Assembly: GCF_000275845.1 (NCBI RefSeq)
Contig: NW_006766891.1
Span: 475,240 to 539,239 of the forward strand
Reading direction: 5' to 3'
Source of the DNA: Dichomitus squalens LYAD-421 SS1
Lineage: Eukaryota; Basidiomycota; Agaricomycetes; Polyporales; Polyporaceae
Length of the DNA stretch: 64,000 nucleotides
The number at the start of each line of letters is the position of its first letter. Position 1 is the first letter of the stretch. Made by a program: the position numbers and the translations under genes. Under the pieces are notes generated by a model. That model did not search any database. It was not told the origin of the DNA and saw only the letters and a list, made by a program, of their open reading frames with translations. This document shows, piece after piece, positions 13,155 to 25,972 of this stretch.

Positions 13155-14073
13155 GAGTGGCTGCTGTCGTTGGCAGATCCTTTGTGTGGGAACTAAGGAA
13201 GAAGACGTACGGGGTCTTGGCTCTGCTTGCGAAGTGTTGCTGCTCGTCGACCGGGGAAGCAGCTTGATGCGAGTCGGCCTCTTCGAGGAGGGGCTGGGGC
13301 CAGTCTGCGGGGATGTTTGGAGAGGGTGTGCGGGATGGCAGCGGGGTGATGCGCTGTAGGACGGCCTTGCGGAGGCTCATTCGGCGTTGGTAGTCGAGAA
13401 CAGACGGCTTGTCGAGGGAAATGAAGTCCGGTTCGCAGCTTGTGGGCCGTGGAATGTCAGAGTGCATGCCCCTGCCGCTCACAGCCTCAGCCTCGTCCAC
13501 TCGAACCGCGTCTTCAGTCCATCCACCCCACGTGACCGAGTTTTGCCCATATCAGGACACGCGTCGTCCTTAGCCGACGTGAACAATGCCAGACGAGGCG
13601 CCATCGAGACGTACTTTGGCGGATTCGTACGTACTCGGCCAAACTGCAAGTAATACACCAGGCTTTTGTGAACGTCCCCTTCCCAGCAGTGTTTTGGTAC
13701 AAATACTTGCAATTGTCTAGCGAAGGTTTAACCCTGTTTTCCTTCCCAATTTTACCTCGCAATATTGTCAGACAGCGGGGATCATTCTGGCCTGTCACAA
13801 ACATACTCACACATCGTTTTGTCGCCGGCGCGAGAGCTGCGACAGGCATCCTGGGAGGCAACGATAAGGGAATGTTCGTGCGTACCTGTGAAAGCCCGCC
13901 CCTCGGACCCGAACCGAAAGGGTCTCAGACATATGACAGGAGCAACCACCCAATCGAGCAAGCTCAGGCTCGACACCGTCAGTCCGCATAAAGCTGTCTA
14001 ACACGCTCTAACGCGCCAGTAATATATAGCTTGTACGATAACGGTAAATAGAACGGTGGGCGACGCGCCCCAA
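13155..14073. other. Spacer with a possible extra 5' exon of the BTB gene
   Basis: The stretch 13211-13380 on the minus strand reads as a Pro-rich segment starting MSLRKAV that may belong to the BTB gene downstream of it. The rest, to the 3' end of LETM1, shows no gene. Confidence 0.4.
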
Positions 14074-16783
<2,710 letters not shown>

Positions 16784-17022
16784 GTAGAAATAACCGGAAT
16801 CCGGGTGAGGAGGCGATTGTCGGTGCTGCTGCTGTCGTCGGTGTCGTCCTCAGCAAAGCAAGTATACCGGGGGTGTTATGGTCAGACGAGAGTTCGAGGA
16901 CGATGACCCACGGCCCACGGCAGCCCGGCGCCAAAACACGGAGAGCGCCGTTTGCCCTCGCCGCCGTCGCTTCGACCCTCGGGCTCGGGCTGAGGCCTCA
17001 GGCCCTTCATACTCAGACGACC
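16784..17022. promoter_or_regulatory. Shared divergent promoter region of LETM1 and ALKBH1
   Basis: The two start codons face away from each other with 239 bp between them, so both promoters must lie here or overlap the opposite 5' UTR. No clear TATA box is visible. Part of it (16903-17022) is open in frame with ALKBH1 and may encode an N-terminal extension. Confidence 0.55.
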
Positions 17023-18725
17023 ATGACCGTGACTGCCCAGGCTACGTCTTCATCTGGCGATATACACGATCCAACCAGTGCAGCATACAAGAAGGCGCGC
17101 CGCAAGTACCTGAAATCGACGCGCAATAGACCTGGGCACGTTGATGCCGAATGGACACCATTCCGCGCGGCCGAGAAAAAATACAAGGCGCGCTTCCCCC
17201 CTCCTGATCTTTCCGACGTACTGGATATCGCGTCGACGGACCATACGCGCGCAGCAGAGACATCAAAGGGGAGATGGAAGGGGCGGGCGGATGCGGTAGA
17301 CTGCACAGAGATCCCGCTTCGCGAGAACGAAGGCGGGAGGAAGGCATACGTTTTCCCGAGCACGCCTGGTGCGCGATTTGTAGCGGCTGGTCACGGATGT
17401 GCGTATTCATGCTGTTCTATCGCCTATTGCGTGGAATACATCAGGTCTGGTATACCTCCCGTCCTTCGTCCCGCACAACGAACAGAGGCAGCTCGTGCGA
17501 TGGGCTCTGCGAGATCACGCTCGCCTTCCGAACGAAACAAATCTGGACACCCACTATGTCCTTCCGCCAGAAGGCCTTTGGAACCAGTATCTTCGTGTGC
17601 GGAAGGGAGAGTGCGAGGACGCAGAGATCCTTCCCCGCGCGTTCCTGCAACCAACCTCAGCAACCGCCTCGGACGCGTCCGCCGCACAACCGAAGGCAGC
17701 AGATGCGGAACCTCCTGGTCCTCGGAAGCTCGTCGCGAACGAAGCCGCGAGCCCCGGCAACTACAAATCGCTCGCCAATACACCTAAACTTCCTGCCGCG
17801 CCTTCTCAATCTGTACGTCCGATCCTGACATCTAACCTGGTGCCAAAGCTCCGGTGGGCAAACATCGGGTGGTATTATCATTGGGGCACAAAGCAGTACG
17901 ACTTCTCGAGAGGACCGGGAGAGATCGCGGATCTTGTCAGAGGTGTCTGTAGAAGAGCAGTAGAGCAAATTCCCTGGGAAGAAGTATTTGGAGATGGGGT
18001 TGGAGATGAAATGGACTGGGGAGAGACGGGCCCGGATTGGGCGTACTGGAAGGAAACGTACGGTGCGCGCTGCCGATTTCTTCGTGCCTTTACGACACCT
18101 GCTGAGCGACCAACGCAGAGCCGGATGCCGGTATCGTGAACTTTTATCAAACGAAAGTCGGTTATATATATCGGATACTGCAACCGGGCAAACAGACTGA
18201 TATTCTGTCATTCTAGGACACTCTAATGGCCCACGCTGACCGCTCAGAGATCTGCGCGACCTCTCCATTGGTGTCGATCTCGTAAGCCATGCATCCTTTC
18301 GCAGAGTGTACAAACCCGAGATCGTTGCTGATAATCCGGAACGCAGACTTGGGTGTGCAGCGGTCTTCCTCATAGGCGGCCTTACGCGCGACGATCCACC
18401 GACTCCGATCCTCCTCCGTTCCGGCGACGCTGTCGTCATGTCCGGACCTGCGTGTCGTCGAGCCTACCATGGTCGGTACTCGCTTCGCTTCGCATCTATT
18501 CGCCAAAACATTCACGCCGGTTCTGAATCCACAGGCGTGCCACGCATCCTGGAAGGGACTCTTCCGCCTCATCTCGAAGGTCCCAACGTCTGGGGCTCTG
18601 ACGAAGACGACTGGGGAGTGTATGAGGAGTACCTTTGCGGGACGAGGATCAATGTCAATGTCAGGCAAGTCTTCCCAAAGGGCTTCGACCCCGTGCTGTA
18701 TTGGACACAACAAAATGAAGTGTAA
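17023..18725 (+). CDS. ALKBH1: ALKBH1-like 2-oxoglutarate/Fe(II) dioxygenase
   Basis: Exons 17023-17368, 17445-18062, 18119-18156, 18217-18281, 18347-18471 and 18535-18725 join in phase. AlkB landmarks are present in order: GLVYLPSFVP at the start of the fold; RWANIGWYYHWGTKQYDF, the ALKBH1-type nucleotide-recognition region; EPDAGIVNFYQTKDTLMAH; the iron-binding HAD of MAHADRSE (the HxD motif); LGCAAVFLIGG; SGPACRRAYHG with the distal iron-ligand His; and RINVNVRQV with the 2-oxoglutarate-binding Arg. Family enzymes demethylate tRNA and DNA 6-methyladenine or process mitochondrial tRNA modifications. I chose Met 17023 because it begins the conserved region, but an in-frame Met at 16903 would add about 40 residues rich in Arg, Ala and Leu and poor in acids, resembling a mitochondrial presequence. 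The splice phases are consistent at every junction. Confidence 0.9.
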
Positions 18726-20068
18726 GCGTGGAGCACGTGCTGTTTCAATTCGAATTGGGCGTGCCCGAATCGACATCTCTGACTGGTTCTACTCACCGAG
18801 ACTTAACGTCGCCGGATCGGGCGTACACGCCTTAGGCTGCCGATGTCCTTTGGTGTCTATGTGACTCCGGCGTCGCGACGAAATGCTTGAGGTCACCAGT
18901 ATCATGATCGTATGTCGCATTCTCCTCAGCTGCTGAGGTCTCTGCTCGTCATCGGGACTCGCACTCTGTGGATTACTCAGCAACAAGCAGATCCATAGTC
19001 CTTGCCATGACATCGCCGCTAGCCACGGAACGTCGTCGCAATACCACTCAAGCAGCAAATTTTTGCATCTGCCGGCAGAAGCCAGAGGCACGTGCCACCT
19101 ACAACCATACCCGTTACCGAAACAGGCAATCTTACAAGCCACTCCGACGTGCACTCGTGGCCAGTGAGACAGTGGCTCCGGGGCGGCTGCAAGCCTCGGA
19201 AGCGCGTACCACACAGCGCCGCAGGACGTAGAGATAAACGGTAAATTCTATGGTTTGGATCATCTAAGCACATGTTGACTCCGATGCACTTCTAGGGCTT
19301 ATCCTCCTCCGATGGGGAATGGCTGTACCTGATGCAAACCTAGGGTGCGTGTTTCAGTCGTCTTCAGTAGCCAGTCTCCGGGCATGCACAGGCGTACGTG
19401 GGAGAGACGATTCATGTCCTCGCATGACAGTGGACGTGTGCACGCTTACTGCCACATATTTAGAGGGTGCTTCCTCTGTTGGCACGACGGCCATGGTTAC
19501 CCCTTTCCCTCTATCGGCTTCTGTCACAAAATTTGATCGTTTCGCATATATTCGCCGCTCAGACACTTCCGTTCGCCTACTGGTGCCTCGATGTGCTTGT
19601 CGATACAGGGCTTGCAATCCCCCTATATCTGCGAGCACTCTTGGAATGGGGTAAAGGCAATCCTATCCTTATCTCCACAGTTCTTCAGAGCCTACCTTGA
19701 TACAAGAGGCTTCCGCGGATTACGGGGAAAGGAGAACATGCTCACAGCATCATCTCACTCCGGGCGCCCGATAGCCACTTTGGTTTTGCGTGTTCCTTTC
19801 ATGATGATTGCATGCTGACTTACAACCAACGTCGGCTGGTGCATGTAGCTATCGGCGTATGCTATCGTGCCTTATGAGACGCAGTAGTCGCATGTGGTCA
19901 AGCACGTTCGGCTTCAGCGGTCGCATCGGTGCTCTATCTTTGGGTCTGTATGGAGTCCGAGGCTGGGGCTTCGCGGGCAGATACGCTCTGAGTTGATGAC
20001 GCCTTGAATGCTTGTCCACCTCCCATGCACTGTGTCTCAAACCGCAAGGAACCGCCTGCTCTTCGGAG
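18726..20068. other. Intergenic region, no gene seen
   Basis: Both strands were read. Open stretches are short and compositionally random, with no recognisable motif. It separates ALKBH1 from terpene synthase copy 1. Confidence 0.5.
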
Positions 20069-20075
20069 TTATAAG
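20069..20075 (+). promoter_or_regulatory. TATA box of terpene synthase copy 1
   Basis: The sequence TTATAAG lies about 45 bp before the start codon. Copy 2 has a TATAAG at nearly the same distance (47373), although the surrounding promoter sequence is otherwise diverged. Confidence 0.5.
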
Positions 20076-20118
20076 CGAACCAGCGGTTTCTGTCTCGTGT
20101 GACATTATCGCATACACC

Positions 20119-21462
20119 ATGCTATCGTCGCAGGCCGCCTCCTTCCGACTTCCAGACACGCTCGCTGCCTGGCCGTGGACTCGTCGTATCAACCCTCACT
20201 ATGCAGAAGTAAAGGAGGCTTCTGCCGCATGGTTGGAGTCATTCCATGCCTTCGGTCCCAAAGCCCAAAGGGCTTTCAATCTTTGCGACTTCAGTAAGCA
20301 ACCGTTCCATGTCCTTGCCGCGTCACTTCGTCAGCTTACCCCCCTATGCTCTGTTATAGACCTTTTGGCCTCGCTTGCCTATCCTATTGCTAGCAAAGGT
20401 CGACCCTGCCACATTTGTACTTCCGCATCACGCTGACATAGCCTCACAGAGCAACTCCGCACTGGCTGCGACCTCATGAACGTCTTTTTCGTGTTTGACG
20501 AGTATTCCGACGTTACCGACGAGAAGACCGTTCAAGGCCTCGCTGATATTATCATGGATGCTCTTCGTAATCCTTTCGCGCCTCGCCCAGCCGGAGAAAA
20601 TGTTTTGGGGGAGATCACGAGGCAGTATGTGTTCAAGCGGTGCAATCGGCGCCCTTAGATCCGCTCACGTTGAATCTGCAGATTCTGGGAACGGGCGATC
20701 CAAACGGCGAGCCCCGCATCGCAGCGACGTTTTATCGCGACCTTCGACACCTACTGCCAGTCAGTCGTGCAGCAGGCAGCGGACCGCGATGTACAGCATG
20801 TGCGGACCATAGACAGCTACTTCGAGAATAGGCGCGAGAACATTGGCGCGAGGCCGTCGTTCGCCCTCCTCGAGCTCGACATGGACCTGCCTGACGAGGT
20901 GATGGAGCACCCGGCGATCGTCGATCTGACCACGGGGGCCATTGATATGCTGATCCTAGGCAACGTGCGTGTAAACTATGACTGCGTCGTTTTATCGACC
21001 GCTGACAATGACTTCTAGGATATATGCTCGTACAACGTGGAACAAGCACGAGGGGACGATGCACACAACATCGTTACTGTCGTCATGGACGAGCTCGGTA
21101 CGGACCTGCATGGGGCGATGGAATGGGTCGCGGAAAGGCATCGCATTCTCGTTGGTCAGTTCCTGGAGCGCTTCGGACGACTTCCTTCGTGGGGCCCAGA
21201 GATCGACGCTCAGGTTGCGCGCTACGTCGATGGGTTGGGCAATTGGGTCCGCGCGAACGACTCGTGGAGTTTCGAGAGTCAGCGGTACTTCGGTCTGGAC
21301 GGGTTGGAGATCAAAGAGAGCCGGTGGGTGCAGTTGCTGCGGAAGGTCTCCACGCCGAAGCTTGGGGCCAGGAAAGAACTCGTATACTCCGATATCAGAG
21401 TGCCACCAGTCAGCTTCGTGCTCGTATCCATTTGCTTATTTATCGTCGCCCTGAATGTCTGA
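20119..21462 (+). CDS. Sesquiterpene synthase, Cop-type class I terpene cyclase (copy 1), with hydrophobic C-terminal tail
   Basis: Five exons (20119-20293, 20360-20398, 20450-20624, 20682-20964, 21019-21462) encode about 371 residues, the normal length for fungal sesquiterpene cyclases. Key residues: the metal-binding DEYSD motif at D88-D92 in [10 protein letters not shown] (a D-E-x-x-D form of DDxxD), and the NSE triad NDICSYNVE at N224, S228 and E232. The downstream [12 protein letters not shown] and the RY pair in SFESQRYFG are also present. Class I enzymes ionise farnesyl diphosphate with Mg2+ and cyclise the cation. The product cannot be predicted from sequence. Unusually, the protein ends in a hydrophobic stretch ([16 protein letters not shown]) with no residues after it, which could anchor it in a membrane. 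A nearly identical second copy with the same introns lies at 47426. Intron 1, at 66 nt, is identical in both. Confidence 0.93.
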
Positions 21463-21843
21463 TTAATTCACTCTCACTTCTGATTCTGCACTCAAACGGA
21501 TACCGTGCAAGGATCGAACGCCTGACTTTGTGTACTGGTACAACGAGGAAATTGCGCGAAAGTAATTGTGCTAAGGTCAATGGCCGTCACTCGCTAATCC
21601 TCACATTCACGTGTGTCAGACTGCATATATGTCCTTTCTCAGCTGCTGTGACGTAGCATTTAAGAGATACGGAGGGTTCTGGGTGGCGTTGGAATGGAGA
21701 CCAAGTCTCGCCGCAAGTTATCAGCCGCTGCCTTGCGGCTGACACCCTCCACCCTTGCCTTCGTACCACACCCTGCTAAACGCAACCTCACCTTTTCATC
21801 TGCTGTGCAGTCATCTTAGAGAATCAGGTTTATTATATTTGAG
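21463..21843. other. Short intergenic region
   Basis: This is the spacer between terpene synthase copy 1 and the next gene. No gene is seen. It does not match the sequence after terpene synthase copy 2, so the duplication ends at or near the stop codon. Confidence 0.5.
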
Positions 21844-22721
21844 ATGTCTTACTCTTACAGGAAGTCCAATGTCGCCGGCGGGTCCTGGTCGACACCCTTC
21901 AACACTCCCTTCTTCATCCGCTATGGCGAGTCGAGCATCAAGGTTCCGATGGTGAAGCTCCTCCTCGAGTACGAGATCTGGGAGAAGCTCCGGGGTCCCA
22001 GTTAGTTTCCTCTTCCCTCTCGTGGGCCCGGGCGGATGTACTCATAATCCTCCCAGGCAACTCGGATCAGGGACCTCGTGCTCCTTCCGAGGCGTCCTTC
22101 GCTGACGACCCATTCGCGTCTTCAGGCCCTATCGACTGGGCTGAAGAGGTCGAGCAGGAGCTCTTCTTTGACGACGGAGCATCCGACAGCAAAGACAGCG
22201 AACCCGTGGCGGAAGAATTTGACGACTCTGATGACGACGAAGTCCTCATGATCGTCCCGATTGAAGATCTAAGGTTCTCGGGGAGAGGACCTGCCTATGC
22301 TCTCTACACGATCCTAGAGGTCGACGAGGTGGTCGACGATAAATGTGAAGCCCAAGAGACCGAATCCGACGACGCCGACGACACCGACTCGACTTCAACG
22401 ATCTCGACCGACTCGGCCTACTCGACCGACTCAACCACTTCGACCGACTCAACCACTTCGACCGACTTCGACTTATCGGCTTTCCGCCTCGACAACATCA
22501 ACACCGCCGACAGCGGCTCCTCAGTCGACACGGTCCGAGTCGAAGACCCTGGCTCGGTCAGCGGTAATTTGTTCCACGGGGCCATCCAGCATCTGTCTGT
22601 GATGGCCCTGCTCAAACTTGACGCGTACATCCGCTTTTTTCAGATCGCAGCGCAAATAAGCCTGAACAGGTTTCCGTTCTGGCTCAATTCCCCGTTCAAC
22701 CGGGACCGGGGGCTCCTCTGA
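21844..22721 (+). CDS. Acidic Ser/Thr/Asp-repeat protein of unknown function
   Basis: Two exons (21844-22000, 22057-22721) join in phase. The N-terminus, MSYSYRKSNVAGGSWSTPF then FFIRYGESSIKVPMVKLLL, looks like a small folded domain. After it comes an acidic region (FDDSDDDEVLMIVPIEDL) and a low-complexity tract of TDST/TSTD repeats at about 22375-22475. The last part has moderately hydrophobic segments. There is no enzyme motif. I do not recognise the family, and the start Met is chosen because it gives a clean in-frame first exon. The tandem TDST tract would be prone to length change. Confidence 0.5.
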
Positions 22722-22799
22722 GCTTGACTCAGGGATTAGGGAAAGATTTTGGCATGGTGAGGCCTTGTAACTGCGGGCGGTGTGATGGCGACCTGCCGC

Positions 22800-22915
22800 T
22801 CGCACTCAGACACGGACAGACTCGAACTCGGACCCAGATTCGGGCTTGAATATGGACTTGGACTCGGACTCGAACTCGGACTTGAACTCGGACTTGGACT
22901 TGGATCTGGCTCTGT
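22800..22915. repeat. Imperfect hexamer/12-mer tandem repeat
   Basis: About 15 copies of a GGACTYG / GAACTCG-type unit sit in tandem (best seen 22855-22905). It lies just after the TDST-repeat gene and encodes nothing recognisable. Confidence 0.65.
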
Positions 22916-22984
22916 AGTTTCAAGTCTTGTTTGTTCAGCTTTCGAGTCGCGGAGAGTTGAGAGGCGGACGGGAGAGGGGGGCGG

Positions 22985-23220
22985 CTTAGCGCTGAGCGGT
23001 GGGAGTGTGGATGGGACGGTACGAGGGCGTGTGGAAGGGAAAGTACGAGGGCGGTGGATGGGAAAGTAGGCGGGCGTGTGGAAGTCAGTCGGCGGTTTGA
23101 TGGTCAAGTAGGCGGACGTGTGGATAGGAAATCAGGCGGGGGTGTGGACGGGAGAGCGGGCGCTGCTGAGCGGCGGGGGTGTGGTAGGGAGAGTCAGCGG
23201 GAGTGTGAGGGGAACTGCCG
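22985..23220. repeat. G-rich minisatellite with ~22-24 bp units
   Basis: About nine degenerate units of the form GGCGGGYGTGTGGAAGGGAA follow one another (for example at 23020, 23044, 23066, 23108 and 23132). The strand asymmetry, with G runs all on the plus strand, gives a possible G-quadruplex-forming tract. Confidence 0.6.
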
Positions 23221-23760
23221 GAGATCAGCGAGTGGTTGAATCGTGACCCAAGGCGAGGACTTATAACATTAGCATGTTGCTCAGGATCTGGACTCGAGTT
23301 AGATACGTACTATACTGAGTTCGTGATCGTTGTTCTGCACTTGCTGTGGATTCTCTGTGTAGCAGTTAGGTAGTGCATCGTGTAGGATGACGGTTTTTTA
23401 GTTGTCCTCACGCAGTGTACGTGAGGTAGTCTAGTCAACGCCCTTACACGCACGCCGTGAGGTGGACTTCATATAAACGTAACATTTTGTTTGGCGATGA
23501 ATTGTGGGACCTCACCGACGGATTCGTCATGCGCACCCACGTCTAGGCGTATCATGTGCCGGAAAACATGCTTGGACACCCAAACGACATGCACACGCGA
23601 TGCGCAAGGCCAGAACACAGTCCAGCGTGCAATCCGCTGGCGTGACTGTCGCCTAAATAGCAATTGACGAGGCATTCGTGAGACATCTTCGAGATCCCAG
23701 CAGGTTATGAACATGCTCGTGGCGTCCAAAGGACAAGGTTGTGTAACCCACCCTATGTAG
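23221..23760. other. Intergenic region, no gene seen
   Basis: This is the spacer between the minisatellite and the 3' end of EI24. No coding character is apparent. Confidence 0.5.
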
Positions 23761-25461
23761 CTAATCAAACTTCCGCCCTGTCCTCGCAGCAGGTACGGAC
23801 TGGCCAAGTCCCCGTATCCTCACCCTCCCAGTGTCACCGGCTGGACTTCTCGCGCTCATTGTGTCCATGTCCACCGCCTCGCCCTCTTCAATGCTCTCTG
23901 CGCCATCACTAGGAGCGCGTTGATGTCTTGCTCCACCCCGGCCGCTGCCGCTATAACTCGCACTAGCACTTCCTCCGGCGCCGACGCTGAGTATTCGGAC
24001 GATCCAATCGTTCAAGAAAATCACGGGCGCGAAGACCGGTATGCGGATCGGGATGAGCGGCGAAGGATAATGAATCGTGTCATCATTCCCGGACCCGCCT
24101 CTGGCCGATGATGTGGGGTCATATGGATCCAGTGGGACCGGCTTAGCATACATCGCCATAATGATGTACTAAACATAGAGATCAACGGCGGCACCCTATG
24201 ACATTGGACACAATGCATACCGCGGGGAAGAATAAGGCAAACAGAGCAGCGTTCGCGAGACTGCTGCCCCATGTGCATAATGCTGCGGAGGGTAGTCCTG
24301 AGGGTATGCATAGTCAAACTTCGTGGTCGAAAGGGACACGTCTAGTATTTACCGAAGGCAAAGTAATACGCCCACCGTTCCTCTAGATGCCGTACGCGTC
24401 GCGATAACGATAGCCCGCGTGCGATCCAAATAAACCTGTGGATAGATCAGCAGACGCGCGCAGCCGCATGGACCCAACGACTTACTCAAAGCAATAATAA
24501 CTGCACCGTCCTCTCCGCATCAGCAATCCGCCTTGCGATCCTACGTTATGCGACTTACGCATCAACCCAGCATAGGAATGCGAATCCTGCTGGTGGCCCA
24601 ACATAGGGAACGTAGGAAAGGGCGAATGAAAGGACGACAGAAGTAAACACCATCACCGCGCGATACGCCGACGTTGCGAGCGCGTTGAGCATGCCGCTAT
24701 AGGTAGACGGCGGCTGCGCAGCAGCGCGGGTGCCATGTTGAATAGTGAAGGTGCGTTTGGCTATGAGCGTGCACCATGAGCTCTACGGTAATCATCAACG
24801 CGCGAACGAGGGAACGGGCAGGATGTGGGAACCATAGCCGGCATGCGCTGCATGCTCTGCATGCTTTGGACGATAGTCAGAGATAGAACAATGTATATCT
24901 TGTGGATGCCAGCAGCGGCACCCTCAAAGATGTGGATTGAATGTGTGCATCATATCGCCGATCCCAGGCATCCAAAGGTGGCAGGTGCCTCAGGACTCAC
25001 GTTGAGATAGAAGGATATCCCGACGACCGGGAGCAGCCAGAGGACCTGATAGAACCACCCAAGGTTTCGATGAAACCACTTTTGCTGCGATTGCGCCAAT
25101 GGAAGGAGTAGCCAATCAAAGAAGTAGATAGACACCAACGAGACCGTGTTCAGCATGAGGGACTTGAATACATTCGATCGGACCTCAGAGTCGCTGTTCA
25201 TCAGGCAATCTATCAGATCTGACATGACCCTATGGATCTGGATGGCGAAACAGACCTGGCGGCGAGTCTAACAACTGTGTCCCATCTGAACGCATCGACG
25301 AGCCCGCGACCGGCACACGACAGCTGCAGCCAGGCAGTCTCTTGTAGAGATAGAAATGTGGGGTATGTCGACCGGGAAGAAGCATACTGGGGCGCCTGGA
25401 TGAACTCCGAAGACGACGGCGGCGTGTATTGCGGTCTAGGCCGCCGGGGGGGACGAGACAT
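23761..25461 (-). CDS. EI24: EI24/PIG8-family ER membrane protein
   Basis: Seven exons (25256-25461, 25001-25193, 24559-24782, 24486-24500, 24353-24435, 24221-24297, 23761-24168) join in phase. The product shows the EI24 signature order: LQLSCAGRGLVDAFRW; SLVSIYFFDWLLLPL; QQKWFHRNLGWFYQVLWLLP; VGISFYLNSSWCTLIAKRTF; ALSYVPYVGPPAGFAFLCWV; YYCFEFIWIARGLSLSRRV; and WGSSLANAALFALFFPAYII. At least five of these are membrane helices. Exon 4 is only 15 nt and encodes the YYCFE piece. The C-terminus is a low-complexity Gly/Ser/Arg cytosolic tail. EI24 proteins sit in the ER, and in animals they link to autophagy, apoptosis and importin binding; in fungi the role is poorly known. I chose the start MSRPPRRPRPQYTPP because it gives a continuous first exon. 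Confidence 0.9.
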
Positions 25462-25972
25462 GGGGCAGAGTACGAGGCCGGACGCGGGGTCGCGGACGGT
25501 GGCTGAGACATGTATCTCGTCCAGCGTCTGTCGCCCTTTGTCCGCGGCATCGGTCACGCACCGTGACCGCGGCGGCTGCATCGTGCCACGGAATGCCGTC
25601 GGCAAGCCTCGGACAACGCAAGACCGTACATGGATGCAAAGTTCAAACTGGGAGCATTCTCGAGACAAGCTTACAGCTGAGACAGCCTTCGCCAATCACG
25701 ATTATCTCCATCAGCGTCCGGTAACGCTTGAGGTTAAGTCCTTGGCAGACTGTGTCAAAGTCTCGAGGGTCCATGGGATACACAACGCTATAGGATACGC
25801 TCTCCAGCCTACTATGGACACAACAACAGAGTATATGGCACTGGTGATGGCACGAAAGTACGAGTACGACGGCAATGCAAGGCAATTGACACACAAAGAG
25901 CACAGATCGAGATGACAGCAGACAAAATCAAAGACGCGCCGGGAACAGCACCAGGGTACGATCCTCGAACCC
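25462..25972. other. Intergenic region, no gene seen
   Basis: This is the spacer between the EI24 start and the stop of the BTB gene. Open stretches here are antisense or upstream extensions with no motif. Confidence 0.5.

Noticed and set aside
21480..21530. Minus-strand GCGTTCGATCC resembling a tRNA B box just after terpene synthase copy 1
   Set aside because: No A box at a suitable distance and no cloverleaf.
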